In this document: positions 1-10,914 of the stretch, piece by piece | Numbering within the stretch: position 1 is the first letter of the stretch | Layout of the letters: the number at the start of each line of letters is the position of its first letter | Origin: Asterella californica | Lineage: Eukaryota > Streptophyta > Marchantiopsida > Marchantiales > Aytoniaceae | Length of the DNA: 64,000 bases | Direction: 5' to 3' | Assembly: GCA_036924285.1 (NCBI GenBank) | Contig: JAYKYS010000019.1 | Location: forward strand, 5,456,001-5,520,000 | The notes under the pieces: generated by a model | Told to the model about the DNA's origin: nothing | Seen by the model: the letters and a program-made list of their open reading frames with translations, nothing else | Databases searched by the model: none | Made by a program: the position numbers and the translations under genes

Positions 1-1184
1 AAGATGAACTTTACAACAATGGATAATCTATTGTACAAGCTTTCCAATGATATTGGTTGGATCAAGGTAACTCCTACCACAATAGATCAAAATTGATCAT
101 TTCTAACGTTTAAAATCTGAAATGTCTTAATCTTTTTTCCTGACCCGCATGTTTAATATAAGTTTTGAGTGATCAAACAAGCTCCAAACTAAGCATGTAG
201 TATACCACTAGAAATCTTGTCTTCTAGAGCTTCCAACAAGATAAGGCATGCACGCAGCAAACAACCAGTGAGCTTGGAGCGTGATGCCGTAGACAACGGT
301 ACCCCGTAGTTAGAGATTTTCAATTAGGAACTTCGACATAGTGTAACGCCTTCTCTTATTTTGATCTCCGTGCCAAATTCATAACATAGCTTGCTTGCCT
401 CACTTGCAGCACCTCCAAGAAGGTCCACCTCCAGTTCTCAAGTCATTTTTTCAAAGCCAACCAAAAAATATAGGTGAAATCACTCTTCTTCTTCCAAACC
501 CGCCACGATGTAATCTGAACTTCGACAACTTATTTCTCCCACCTTGAACTTCCAACTGGACTCAAACTTCACAAGTAATTCCCTCTGAACTATCACTACT
601 ACTCTATGAGATTTTAGCTTCAGATCTCAAACCAATTGCTCGAAATGGACCAAACCTTTTGTTTGTGCTGACTTATGAGCTTTATAGACTCCGATGGCTA
701 AAATACACGACTCCAACACCTTCTCTTAACCAAATGAGCTGAAATTTCACAAGTAGTAAGCTGATATAACACACTCAAGTCTCTAGAACTTTCTCTCAAA
801 GATACGATCCCATGCTCATGAAACAATTCAATCCTTGAATCCAAGCAAAATGGTTTTACTTCTATCTCTCAACTATTACAGCAAACATCAATCGACCATT
901 TCGAGGTCTAAACCAACCAAACGTAGGACTAATCTACATCTATGCATCCAAGATGGCGTCAAATATCCAATCCTCTTGACAATACCAAAGGTCATATCTC
1001 AAACTCTTGAGACACTCAAAAACGTGACCCGGGTACCGATTTGACCTCCTTGACTTTGAACAATCATAACTCCACACTCAGAACTCCAAATCGAACTATC
1101 TTCCCTCCTGATTGTAGCTCAACTGGAGAGCTTTCCAATGAGATCTCACATTCTTCAGATGACCTTTGAGAAGGTCTCTGAAAT
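1..1184 (-). repeat. Probable inner part of long LTR D, running off the window
   Basis: I see no gene here; the short open frames look random. The stretch continues without an obvious break from the proven LTR D segment to its right. It has features common in long plant gypsy LTRs: the phrase CTTTCCAATGA near position 40 and again near 1130, and pyrimidine-rich low-complexity text. The same phrase occurs in LTR G near 32740. No second copy of this part lies in the window, because the other LTR D copy stops near 13305. It could equally be unrelated flanking DNA. Confidence 0.35.
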
Positions 1185-2158
1185 CTCAAATCGTCCTTAG
1201 AACTTGGATGAACTTGACTGATAAAAAATAGATCAATGAGTAAGAAGAATGGAGATCACATTATCTCTTATTTGACAATATAGATCGAGTTGTAACCCTA
1301 AAAAACTGTCACATCTTCAAAGCTTGAACCAAAATACTTCAGACTCCAACCTTACCATAGGATAATAACCCTCGCAAAGAATTAGAGATAATAAAGACAC
1401 GAAAGTACACGAGATTCAATACAAAGTCAAGATAATGACTTTTAATTGATCGACGATGAAAAGTACAACAAAAGGAAATTAAGAAGTCATCACTTGATTA
1501 CAATATTTCTCACCAAAGTTCTTCGCGATCCACGCATGATGGTTGATCTTTTGTCGGTAATGAAATTAGAGATCAACCTAGACGTTGAAAGAGACGTTGG
1601 TTGAAAAGTTCAAGTCCGTTCAACCGTCAAAGTAAGATGTACACAATCAAGTCCCAATTCTCTCCGTATGCACGATCAGCAAGATCATAGTAGACAAGTC
1701 CATCACTCTTCTCATGAATTCTTCACCAAAATAGACAACGAATCACTGTCGAAAGTGAACGCGATGGATGTAGTGAAACTTAATATGAAAAGGATTCAGG
1801 AACGGAAGATCCGGAACTCGGATCAATCCTCCTTCCATGAGTACAACTCTCACAACTCCTCACCCTCTACGTAAGACATTGAGAAGCACTTGCGAAATAT
1901 CAAGCAAGAAAGTATGCCTCATGAACCCTCGACCCATCATCTTATACCCAGATGCAACGACAAGGACCACTGAAGTGAACACACACAAATTGCTGATTTG
2001 GCAAGTTTCAATATCGTATGATCACTTAAACAGATAGTTGCAGTCGTGACACTCATCTCACAATTCGTCAAGTTACGCGATAAAGTTCATGAAACGTTAA
2101 AAAAACACAATTTAAGTTCTACGAAAATTCCACACAAGAGCTGCACCACAACACGACA
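1185..2158 (-). repeat. LTR D copy 1 (3' LTR of a gypsy element, minus strand)
   Basis: Read on the minus strand, this begins TGTCGTGTTGTGG directly after a purine-rich tract and matches the plus-strand sequence starting at 10014. Shared blocks include GAGAAATT..TATAATCAAGTGATG, the GGTCATTATCTTGACTTTG block, and, beyond the LINE interruption in the other copy, GTGATCTCCAATCTATTTTTT and AAGGACGATTTGAGAT. The match gives about 1 kb of aligned inverted repeat between 1185-2158 and 10014-13305. Its place beside a polypurine tract and a gypsy integrase tail makes it the 3' LTR of that element. The inner boundary is not determined. Confidence 0.72.
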
Positions 2159-2178
2159 TCCACCCCTTATAAACCTAC
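2159..2178 (-). other. Polypurine tract before LTR D
   Basis: On the minus strand the sequence reads GGTTTATAAGGGGTGGA and is followed at once by the LTR start TGTCGTG. Very similar tracts (AGAGGGGGTGGA at 50804-50818 and GGAGGGGGTGAA at 56553-56567) precede the LTRs of the two related gypsy copies. This is the expected primer site for plus-strand DNA synthesis. Confidence 0.7.
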
Positions 2179-2972
2179 GCATCCTCCGATATGTGTCACA
2201 AAAGACTCACAAAGTTGTGATCGGCATCACACATTATCGTCGTCCTCTTGATAGATGTCTTTGCTAATAATATCTTCAACACCTGAATTCTTCACAATGA
2301 TCATCCAAGAGATCAAACTTTGCTCCGACTTCCTCCATGCTTATCTGTTCATCCCTCTTCTTGAAGAGTCACACGCTTCCATGAAATGGGAACTTTAAGT
2401 TTTGCCCCATAAAGTTCTAACAGTGAATATATGACATTGTCATGTGCAACAAGAACCACATACAAATCAAACCATCGCTTTGAGAATTTTCTAAGCGCAC
2501 TATGTTGGTTATCCAAGCTATTATCATACACCAACATCCATTCCTCTTCCTTAATCTCCTTAGACATTAACCGATGACGCTTATCAAACATGTCCTTGTT
2601 CCTTAAACACATCTCTTTCAACTTCTCCACTTAATCCTTACATCTTCAGGTCTTATCTCCAGTTGACGAATTCAGACAACAAGAAGATCTTTTGTGGACA
2701 TACCATCCTGTAAAAAAGAAATGGAAAGCGAACATCGACTCGATGCAAAAAACGGAAAAAGAATCCGACAAGCACTACGTGCCCCCGGAGATATTGTCTC
2801 CCAAGATAGATTGCTCCAAGTGGGTATGTGTTCCTCTATGGGCATGATAGGTTGTTGCTCATGCATCAACTCCATCGACGTATATCTCGTGATTGAAAGA
2901 ATGCAAGAATCCTTGATCATTCTCTTATCCTCCCTTTGCAAGCTTTCACAATAGGAGGATGACCACGTTCAC
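2179..2972 (-). pseudogene. Ty3/gypsy integrase C-terminal region, truncated
   Basis: This is the tail of a gypsy pol gene. Open stretches at 2349-2630 and 2672-2941 carry the post-integrase region of these elements: WMLVYDNSLDNQHSALRKFS followed by KRWFDLYVVL, and upstream MELMHEQQPIMPIEEH. Both correspond to segments of the copies at 56568-57785 and 50819-51780 (for example MVYDSTLENQHST and IELMLGQKPIMPAEE). The upstream end, near 2946-2972, still reads GHPPIVKACKG-like before switching abruptly to family B sequence. Reverse transcriptase, RNase H and the integrase core are missing. Frameshifts separate the pieces, so it is a dead 3' remnant attached to LTR D. Confidence 0.8.
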
Positions 2973-5234
2973 TCTTCGTATTTCTGCAATTACCTCGGGT
3001 GTCACTGAGGTGGCTTCCTCCTCGACATTCGTCGCTGGCTCTACTGCTGCTGCTTCGGCTTCTGCTTCAGAAGACGGAAGCGTCTTCTGGGAAGCTGGGT
3101 CGACTTGTGCTTCCTCGCTCTTCTGAGGCACTAGTCCGACACTGGGAGCCATGGTGACCTCATAAGGGTCCGGAGAAGTCGCTTCCTCCACTCGGAATAC
3201 CTGGGAAGACAGCTCTTCTTCATGTTTTCCAGAAGACATCTTGTCTTCCGGAGCTTCTTCCGAGGTCTTCTCGGCTTCCAACGCTGTCGCCACCAAGTGT
3301 ACAGCGAGGTCGAACTCCTCCTTCTCCAAGTCGGATCTAGTCGATGGTGCTGGAGCTTGGGAAGATGCAGTTGCAGGTGGTAGAATCAAGGGAAGACCAT
3401 AGAGTGTCTTCATTCTCTCTATCTGCCGATCCAAATATCTGAACATGCTCTTCTTGCACTCTACCAACATCGCTCTGGACTCGTCCTCCCATTCTCTAGC
3501 TAAGATAAGAAGCTTCCTACCCGCGGTGAAGTTGAACTTCTTCCGAAGCGCTTCCACCGACTGAGCTAACATCCCCTGCGCACGAGCTTCCGTTGCTTCC
3601 CGCTGCGTCTTTCTCGGCTGCAGTCTGTGCTTCTGCGGCTTCCAGCAGTGTCTTCCATGTCGTCTTCTCCTCTGCAAGGGCGGTGATCTTATCCCGCACT
3701 CGCAGAACCTCCTGGTCATGCTGCTGTAAACGCGCCTGCAACTCCTGGTTGCTCTTCTTCAGCTGCGTTAGCTCCTTGGCAGAAGCGACTGCTTCCGTCT
3801 TGTACTTCGTTGCGAGCTTCTCCGTGGTGCGGAGGTTGGCTTCCAGCGCTTCTATCTTCTTCTGCTCTTCTTCCTGTTGCATCAGGATGCGTAGACCGAA
3901 TCCAGGCTGTAGCGGCTTCTCCTGAGCCTTCGCTCTCTTCTCCAGCAACTCCATAGCTGGCTGGATCTCTGAGTGAAAGAAGGCACTGAACTCTTCCAAT
4001 CTTCTTTTCGCGGAAGACAAGTTCATCTCCACAATCCGATCGGAGGTGTCGACCTTGTCTTCCCAAGGCAAAGATACCTCTTCCACCACTATGATCTTCT
4101 GCTTCTGCGCACGAGAAGAAGCTACTCTTCTCATCTTCTAGGGTGGAAGATCTCTCCTCAGGGCAGAAGCGGTCCTCTTTACGGCGCTTCCTCGCATCGC
4201 AGTAGGAGTATCCATCCATCCTTCATCTTCTAGAGTCTACGGAAGACTCCCTGGTGTTGCAGAAGCGGTCTTCTGCGCAGCTCGGGTACTCAGTGGTTCA
4301 TCCGGTGAGTCGGACTCCGATCCAGAGTGAATGATCGGGAAGGAGGTGGTCTTCCTAGGCACGCTCCTAGGACCCATCTTCCTTGGTGGTGTCGCGTCTT
4401 CCGATCCACTGGAGTCGTCTTCCCTCACCAGAGCGTCTCCTGATGAGTACCGAGCCTCATCTGCGGCATCAGAGTGGGAGGAGGAGTCATTGCTGCTGCT
4501 CGGTCATCTTCTCCCGAGGTCTTCTCCTTCGTCTCATGCTGCCCTGCTGGTCCATATCTTGCCAACTGATCTGTCATGAGATCTCTCTTGGCCACGTACA
4601 GGTAACAGAAGAACGGAGTAAGATGTCCTCCTGCCGGGGTACCTAAGTACACCAGCTCTGCCTGTACATACGCGTGGAAGAATGCACCCTAGTTGACATT
4701 CTCTCCCACACACACTGCTTCCAGGAACTCCACGTCTTGATCTCTAAGGTACCTCGTCTTCTGCGTTTTTCCCTTGGGAAAGAGGTGGAGGAACAACTTC
4801 GCCAGAAGATGCTTTTGCGGCTCCCTATAAGATTCAACCTTCCAGCCGTTTCTTCCCTGCCTATCCTTCAGGAAGAGACAAGTTGTGCTTCCAGGCACAT
4901 GTCACCTATCCGAGATGATGGGTAAGATCTTCTTCTCGAGCCAACAACCTAGGTTCTCAGATTCTGGTCTGTGGAAGACCCTACGCCACCAATCTTCTGT
5001 CCAGGAAGATGGTCTTCCTCGAGCTATTCCTGCCTTCGCGGGTACACGGTTGCGAGACGGTACTGCTGCCCAAACCTCCTCCAGAAGACCCTGGTCGGCG
5101 AGGTTCCAATCCCACAGGAAGAAGTCGAGACCCAACTCCTTGATGAAGGGTTTGGTCCCGGCCAGTTCTGCTGCCGGTAACACCAACCCTCGAGGATGCA
5201 TCGACATACTTGAAACTCTGTTGCACTAAGCCAC
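2973..5234 (-). pseudogene. Family B coiled-coil protein, copy 1 ('putative plant transposon' type)
   Basis: This is the most complete of three copies of an unusual gene. Read from 5207 leftwards: an N-terminal part rich in Trp and charged residues (5207-4902, with WTEDWWRRVF); a segment with LLAKLFLHLFPKGKTQ (4898-4689); a part reading AELVYLGTPAGGHLTPFF (4680-4600), which resembles the domain annotated in plants as 'putative plant transposon protein'; a Ser/Pro/Asp-rich linker (4560-4140); then a long Glu/Gln/Lys-rich coiled coil (4134-3590, with RRLEEFSAFFHSEIQPAMEL). Last comes KKFNFTAGRKLL..LAREW and an acidic Ala/Glu/Thr tail ending near 2980. It is broken: two in-frame TAG codons near 4245 and 4140, a one-base insertion near 3605 (copy 2 lacks it), frame changes near 4900 and 4680, and a 3' end cut by gypsy sequence. 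The function is unknown. No catalytic motif is visible, so whether it moves itself or is a passenger is open. Confidence 0.7.
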
Positions 5235-6720
5235 ACGTACTTACTGTGAGCCGAAGGCTCAGTCCTTCCCAAGTTCTCACAGTCTAGCTTCCACTCTCAA
5301 AAGACGAATCTAGTCTTCCAGAAGACAGCTACTCCGTCTTCCGAGATTCTAACAGTGCTTCTTAAATAGCTCTCGTCTTCCAAGCTATATCTAAACAATC
5401 CTAACTAAGCAAGCCCTCGCATGGATTCCTAAGAAGGCAACCCATCTTGCATTACATCCTACTTCATAACAGAAGATACAAGATTTGCGAGAAGTAGAGT
5501 GTGTAACAGATTCAGAAGATGGTTACAGGCTCCTGCGGTGACAGTGACCTCTGGGAGGACCCCCGAGACAACTTCCGATTCAATATCTTTCTCGGAAGAC
5601 CTCCCGAAGGAAGGCTTCCCTTCATTGGTCTCATCTGTCTTCTGCTTCCTACACGTAATCTATTCTCACAACAGACTCAAGACATTCGCACTCTGTTCTT
5701 TTGACTTCTTACCTCTCATACACACTCAGAAGAAGCTTGCCGCACGATGGGAAGACATGACCCTCGACCATTCTCTCCAGATTCTGTCAGACTTCTCACA
5801 TCTCTCTTCTAAGTTCAGGAAGAAGAAGGAATAGGCTGCTATGGGTCAGACAAAAGACACCCGTAACGGACCCTCACGCCTTCTCGCTCATTCTGCCAGC
5901 CTTTCCAGTCTTCTAGTCTCTCTAGGAAGATGTGGATTTTGAGAAGCTTGGAAGACCGGGAGGCACAGGCCTAGTTCCCGACTTCCATCTTCTCGAAATA
6001 ACAAACAACTCACCAAGCCACTCGCGATTCGTACCAAGCCTCTCTTAACACCAAAACAAAGCAAATCCACTCTTGATACGAATTATATACAGTCGTCTTC
6101 CGAAGACAGTCAGACTTCCGAAGCGTCTTCCGAAGATGTTCAGATCTTCCGAAGCGTCTTCTGTTCAAAGTTTCGGTAGTAGAGGGATGGTAGGATAGGG
6201 AAATTGATAGCTGTGATCTCTAATTTGAGGACGATGGATAGGGAAGCTCGAATTGCACTCAGGAAGAAGTAAGAAGATGGCTATCGGAAATTGGGCAGCG
6301 CTTCCGCGCCCAATGTCTCAGAAGGAAAAAGTGGAGAGGGAATCAATCGATCGGGTTGCCTGCAAACAACCGGGGAAGCGCGAGGGATACCAAGCAAAAG
6401 GCGAGAAGCAGTGAGAAGGAAAGAGAATCATGAGAAGAACCTCTACAGTCTTCTGTCTTCTTCCCGGCCTTCCTTCAGTCTTCTGCGCACTTACGACTTC
6501 GACTCCAGCTCCAAGACGACCCCACTAAGCTGCTGCTGTTGCCAATGCCTTACCACTCCTCAATCAAATAAGGTTCCTCCTCTGATTCCTCACAGCTGCC
6601 CTTCAATGTCTGCTTCCGGGAGTCTCCAGAAGACCCCTTCAGCTCGATGTGATTCCTACTCTCAGCGATTTGCCCTCGCCTTCTTCCTAGTTGTGAATCG
6701 ATCCTAGCTCCACTCAATTT
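5235..6720 (-). other. 5' region of family B copy 1
   Basis: No long coding frame is seen. The stretch aligns, on the opposite strand, with about 21450-22805 upstream of B copy 2. Shared parts include GAGCCTTCGGCTCACAG, the segment around GAAGCGCT.CCCAATTT (near 6300 and 21815) and the GTATCAAG..GGATTTG segment (near 6060 and 22000). It is therefore part of the mobile unit and probably its promoter and leader. GTCTTC/GAAGAC and CTTCCGAAG are strikingly frequent, including GTCTTCCGAAGAC near 6093, an inverted repeat around one central base. GTAAGTACGT in the gene's reading direction near 5237 fits a 5' splice consensus, but no splice acceptor could be assigned. Confidence 0.6.
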
Positions 6721-7135
6721 CACTTTGCTGCCTTCACTCAACTCGATTACCTTCCAATTCGATCTTCTAGACCAAAGCAACCTCGGTGCGGGAAGTGGTA
6801 GTATTCTGCACTAATGCGCTTCCTTCGCATCTTCTCCCGCAGGTTAGGGATTCGCAACCTAGATGACCTACCTGACCTACCTAACCTACTCGGTGCTACC
6901 TGGTGGGTACACCTACTTCTTTACTTGAAAATACGTGGTTAGGCTTCCGCTGTTGCCGTCTTCCGTCTTCGGAAGACACAACTGAGAAGACGCTTCTCCG
7001 GAAGACGGTCGTCTTCCGAAGAAGTCAACTTCTTATTACAAAAAGATCGTTAGATCATCTTCCTTCTAAGGAAGCCATAATCTTAAGTAACAAAGCTTCT
7101 TCAGTTATACAAACAAGTTATTAATCTTAAAAATT
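6721..7135 (-). other. Upstream end of family B copy 1, not in copy 2
   Basis: This continues copy 1 beyond the part shared with copy 2. It has dense CTTCCGAAGAC-like inverted motifs at about 6958-7025 and the AC-element cluster listed separately. I found no terminal inverted repeat, poly-A or target duplication, so the outer border near 7135 is only where recognisable composition ends. Confidence 0.4.
6866..6889. promoter_or_regulatory. Cluster of AC elements (possible MYB sites)
   Basis: The plus strand holds ACCTACC at 6866-6872 and 6875-6881 and ACCTAACC at 6879-6886, with a further AACCTAC overlapping. ACCTACC and ACCTAAC are the known AC-element consensus bound by plant R2R3-MYB factors. 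The cluster lies about 1.6 kb upstream of the family B coding start. A role in transcription is inference; a short tandem repeat arising by slippage is the alternative. Confidence 0.35.
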
Positions 7136-7159
7136 TCAAAAATTCGTGAATCCTGTAAA

Positions 7160-7255
7160 TTGTGGGCACCACATGAGCCATCGCACGCTTCTCCACCAAC
7201 TCCATCGCTGGTTGGATCTCTAAACTGAAGAAGGGCACTAAACTCCTCCAAGCGT
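7160..7255 (-). pseudogene. Family B fragment, left part (copy 4)
   Basis: About 95 bases match the middle of the B gene (compare copy 3 at 48450-48530): CATCGCACGCTTCTCCA.CAACTCCATCGCTG and the following GAACTCCTCCA. It encodes the segment just before the coiled coil. It is cut at 7255 by a solo LTR and resumes at 8629; the two halves overlap by the four bases GCGT. Confidence 0.75.
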
Positions 7256-8628
7256 TGTCGCGTCATTTGGCGGCTACATGCTTGACTTCTACTCCGACGC
7301 TTAGGTTTGGTAGTTCTAGAAGTTAGCTCATATTACTTCTAGTCCTTTATGTATATGTTTGACACCTTTGCATACGGTGTTAACACTATTTTGAGTCCTA
7401 GTAGGCTGATAGTATGTTAGTTATCTTGTTCAAGCATTTGTGCGCTTGTGCAAGTGACTTCTTACTTGTCTATGACGTTCAATGTACATAACTTAGGGTT
7501 TCCATGCTGATAAGGGTTTGAGCTCATGGGTTGTACTTACTTGTCGTCCATGCACGCTTTCTAGCTAATTTAAGTTATTTTTCAGGGCTATGTGTCATTT
7601 TAGGTAGTTTAAGTTTTACGCTGGCACTCTAGGGGGCTTGACGTGGTAGCCTATGAGTGTAGATAAGTTACCAGGTAGTTTAAGGCACAGAAGGACAGTC
7701 AAGTGGAGCTATGAACTCCCATTGGTCCATTTTTGTCTTTTGTAAAACTCTAAGTTTAGAAACAGAGCTCTAGAGTGGAGTTCGAGCATTTGGTGAGGGA
7801 TCTTCGAAATCTGAGAACCCAGGGAGATAGAGCTCGTCGAGCCAAGCACTGTCAGTGAAATTTTCGATCGATTTGAGGCAATAAAGACGAAGTTATGCCC
7901 AATTGAAGTTCGGATTATGCCAAAACTGCATCACTTTTGTTGATTTTGGGGTTTTCAGTGTCACTTGCAGCAGAATTGAAGAAATCGCTTCAAAACTTCG
8001 TGGTTGCGTTCTCTGCCAGCAGGGCTACGATTTCCCAAAAAGTTTCATATCGATTGAGTAACTGGGTAATTCAGGGCGGCTGCTGAAGCAGAGGGGGTCT
8101 GAAAAGCTCTTAATCTAGAGCAGCGACTTCAGAGGAGGAGATCTGGAGTTTTGTGTACATTCAGGAGTCCCAACTTCACAGGGATGTTCAGCATCCTGTA
8201 GACTTCAAATACTGTGAGAATATTTGAAATTCATTGAGCCAATTCTCTGTTCTAGGTCAGAATAGCTGTCTAGGTACCAGAAATTGCCATAATTCTCTTA
8301 TTCAAAAATTTTCTGTCAACATCTTGGTGCTAGAATTCAATCTCAGGCTGAAACTTCGTGTGTGTGTTCAGTAGTATCTCATTTACATGTAGGGGAAGTT
8401 TAGAAGTCTAAACCTTCATATTTTTCCTCTCTTTGAGTGCCAAAGTTCACAGTCTAAACCTATTACTACTAGTGACACCTAAATTTCGCTTTTTGAGCAT
8501 ATTAGAGGATCCTACACTCCTGTGTGAGTGTTTATAGCTCCTGTTGTGACCTGAAAGCCAACCTCTTGAGTAAACAACCACAGCCAGAAGCCCGGCGCTT
8601 TTCTAGGTAGACGGATCACACTCCGACC
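7256..8628 (+). mobile_element. Solo LTR, family C1, inserted in a B fragment
   Basis: It starts TGTCGCGTCATTTGG and ends CACTCCGACC, where the expected last base is A, as in the copy at 11576-12971 (CTCCGACA at the matching end). It is flanked by a 4-bp duplication GCGT (7252-7255 and 8629-8632). Removing 1373 bases plus one GCGT restores a continuous B sequence. It has no coding capacity. It aligns throughout with the minus-strand copy 11576-12971 and over most of its length with the LTRs at 37086-38405 and 49474-50803. A solo LTR usually arises by recombination between the two LTRs of a full element. Confidence 0.85.
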
Positions 8629-8710
8629 GCGTCTTCTCATAGAAGACAAGTTCATGCTCACAAACCGATCCTAGACGGCTTCTCTGTCTAGAGTGAGTGC
8701 ATCGTCAAAG
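8629..8710 (-). pseudogene. Family B fragment, right part (copy 4)
   Basis: This continues the fragment interrupted at 7255: TTCTCATAGAAGACAAGTTC then CACAAACCGATCC.GACGGC, matching 48536-48580 of copy 3. After about 8700 the similarity ends. Confidence 0.7.
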
Positions 8711-8890
8711 TGAAATCAAACTTCATGAGCTTGTACAATGTCAGTTGCTGAAGCTCTCACTCCAAATTTCATCATCGGATGTTTTGCGGATCAAATGTTA
8801 TGCCGAATTGAAGACGGATGGTGCACAAAGCTTTCAATCTAGAGCAACAATTTGAAGATTTATGGAGGGTGATCCGCATGATCCAAGCGA
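8711..8890 (+). repeat. Diverged scrap of an LTR C-like sequence
   Basis: The phrases GTTATGCCGAATTGAAG and AAAGCTTTCAATCTAGAGCA match the LTR C text GTTATGCCCAATTGAAG and AAAGCTCTTAATCTAGAGCA near 7895-8115, but with large gaps. It is probably an old, eroded LTR fragment. Confidence 0.45.
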
Positions 8891-10013
8891 CTCCAATCTT
8901 TGCTTGAGAGTTGTAAAACTTGTCTTTTCCATATCATCTTCATCCATATCTGCCTCCATATCTTCTTCTTGAGAATACCTAGCTCTCGACAACATATCTG
9001 CCATTGAATTCATCTTCCCTGCTTCTCTGTTGTGTTCTAACTATGGATTCAACGACCTAATGTAAGCTATCCAACGTAACAAAGCAATATCAGGAGTTGT
9101 GCAATTTGCTGTAATCTTCAACAAAGGTAAGCAACAGTTTCAAGTAACACATATGCTGCAATGAGATACTCCTTCTTAGCTTTCATTGTAGTCACGATGC
9201 CCTAGAGCTCTCGTTTGACTTGAGGTATCTTTTGTCGATCCGTAAGTATGCGAGCCTCTTTTCTTCTTCATCATCATCATGGCCCAACCTATAGCGATAA
9301 AACTAGTATCCACAGTAATGACTAGGGGTCTATCATAATCATAAATTAATTGTCGTAGAGACGGTAATTTCAACATTTTGTTTAGTCGCACAACAACGAC
9401 CTTTTGCTCCTGAGCCCAATTGAACCTCCTTCACTTCTTCAACAACTCATACAAAGGCTCGGACATGTGATCAAATTGAAAAATCCACACACGAGAAAAC
9501 AAACAAGCTCCCAAGAATCTCCTAACCTCTATGATGTTGGCACAATCTTTTATCCTTCCAATGACATCAACCTTTGATGGTTTCGGACATCGACTAAAAG
9601 CTCCATAAAGATGATCAACAAGAACAATCTCCAGAACTCTAAAGCTTGACTTCTGTCTTGAAAGAGTGAGATCTATCTGCAACAAATCTTCGACATCCAT
9701 TCTCTGTAAACTTCTCATCCTTGTCTTCGACCGCACATTCTTTCATAGGAAGGTATGATCTTTTTCCGAATGAACTTTCTCAAAATCTTGTTGATTGCAG
9801 TCTGCATATGAACAATAGAGTTTTGTCGCTCCTTGTGACAATGTGCACATCCTTACAAGCCAAGTGAGGTACTCATGGTGATGAGATCTTTGCTCTCTAC
9901 TGCCAATTGGAACTGATCATACATAGCATACAAATTTCTAATCAAGTAGACAGCACAACCAGCAAAAGCTTCTATAACTTCGTCTACTATGGGTCTTGAT
10001 CGCATGATTCTGA
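8891..10013 (-). pseudogene. Ty3/gypsy pol fragment: reverse transcriptase to RNase H
   Basis: On the minus strand, 10010-9900 carries VDEVIEAFAG and YDQFQLAVES-like text of the reverse transcriptase. 9736-9431 carries the region between the two enzymes (IIEVRRFLGACLFSRVWIF, EPLYELLKK), and 9391-9176 the start of RNase H (RPLVITVDTSFIAIGWAM, with the catalytic Asp of TVDTS). 9140-8900 continues with LLRWIAYIRSLN-like and DMLSRARYS-like text. The order and wording match the H copies at 52.4-53.8 and 57.8-59.0 kb. Stops and frameshifts are many. It is cut at 10013 by LTR D in the opposite orientation, and gag, protease and integrase are absent. Confidence 0.78.
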
Positions 10014-10914
10014 TGTCGTGTTGTGATACGGCTCAGATGTGAATTTAATGTAGAACTTGTATTGTGTTGATGTCTATGTTTCCGAACGTTTTCGTGTAAC
10101 TTGCCTGATCGTGTATTAAGTGCCACATTATGATTATTTGGAATGTGAGATTGCATGATAATGAGACGTGCTAGCTCAGTGATCCGTGAGCATTTGCGTG
10201 TGTGAATCTTGTAAGTCAAATTTGGATATAAGATAGAAGGTCGAAGGTTCATGAGGTATTCTTCCTTGCGTGATGTATCGTGAGTGCTTCTTAGTGTCTT
10301 ATGCGGAGGGTGAAGAGCTACGAGAGTTGTAATCATGGATGGAGGATTGATCCGAGTTCGGATCTTTCATTCTCGAATCTATTTCATATCAAGCTTCACC
10401 ACATCCATCGCGATCGCTTCGATAGTGATTCGTAGCTTATTTTGGTGAAGAGTTCATGAAGAGAGTGATGGACTTGCATACTTCAGTGATCTTATCGATC
10501 ATTACATAGGGAAGGAATTGAGACGTAATTGTGTACATCTTACTTGACGAGGCAATGGACCTGAACTTTCTAGCCAACGTTCTTTTCAATATTTGAGTTG
10601 ATATCCGATGTCACTGACGGCGGAAGATCAATTATCGTGCGTGGATCGCTAGAAATTTTGGTGAGAAATTCTATAATCAAGTGATGGCTTCTTCATTTTT
10701 TGGTTGTATCTTTTATCATAGATCGATTCAAGGTCATTATCTTGACTTTGTATTGAACCTCACATATTTTTATGTCATTATTATTTCTATCGTTCGACGA
10801 GGGTGATTATCTAGTGTTAAGTTTGAGTTCCGTAGTGATTTTAGTTCAAGCTTTGAAGATATGAGAGTATTTTAAGATTACAACTCGATCTATAGTGCCA
10901 AGTAGGAGATAAAG
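10014..10914 (+). mobile_element. LTR D copy 2, first segment
   Basis: It starts TGTCGTGTTGTGATACGG and aligns with the reverse complement of 1185-2158 down to AAGATTACAACTCGATCTAT. It is inserted in a gypsy pol fragment of opposite orientation, so it is not the LTR of that fragment. It is interrupted after the 10-base sequence GGAGATAAAG (10905-10914) by a LINE fragment and resumes at 13207. Confidence 0.75.

Noticed and set aside
3593..3925. 110-codon plus-strand frame with many Ser/Ala/Cys
   Set aside because: It is the antisense shadow of the family B coiled coil, whose Glu/Lys codons read as Ser/Leu/Phe in reverse.
7256..8628. MITE or non-coding RNA gene for the 1.37-kb unit
   Set aside because: The same sequence sits as the 3' LTR after a polypurine tract in gypsy H2, so it is an LTR.
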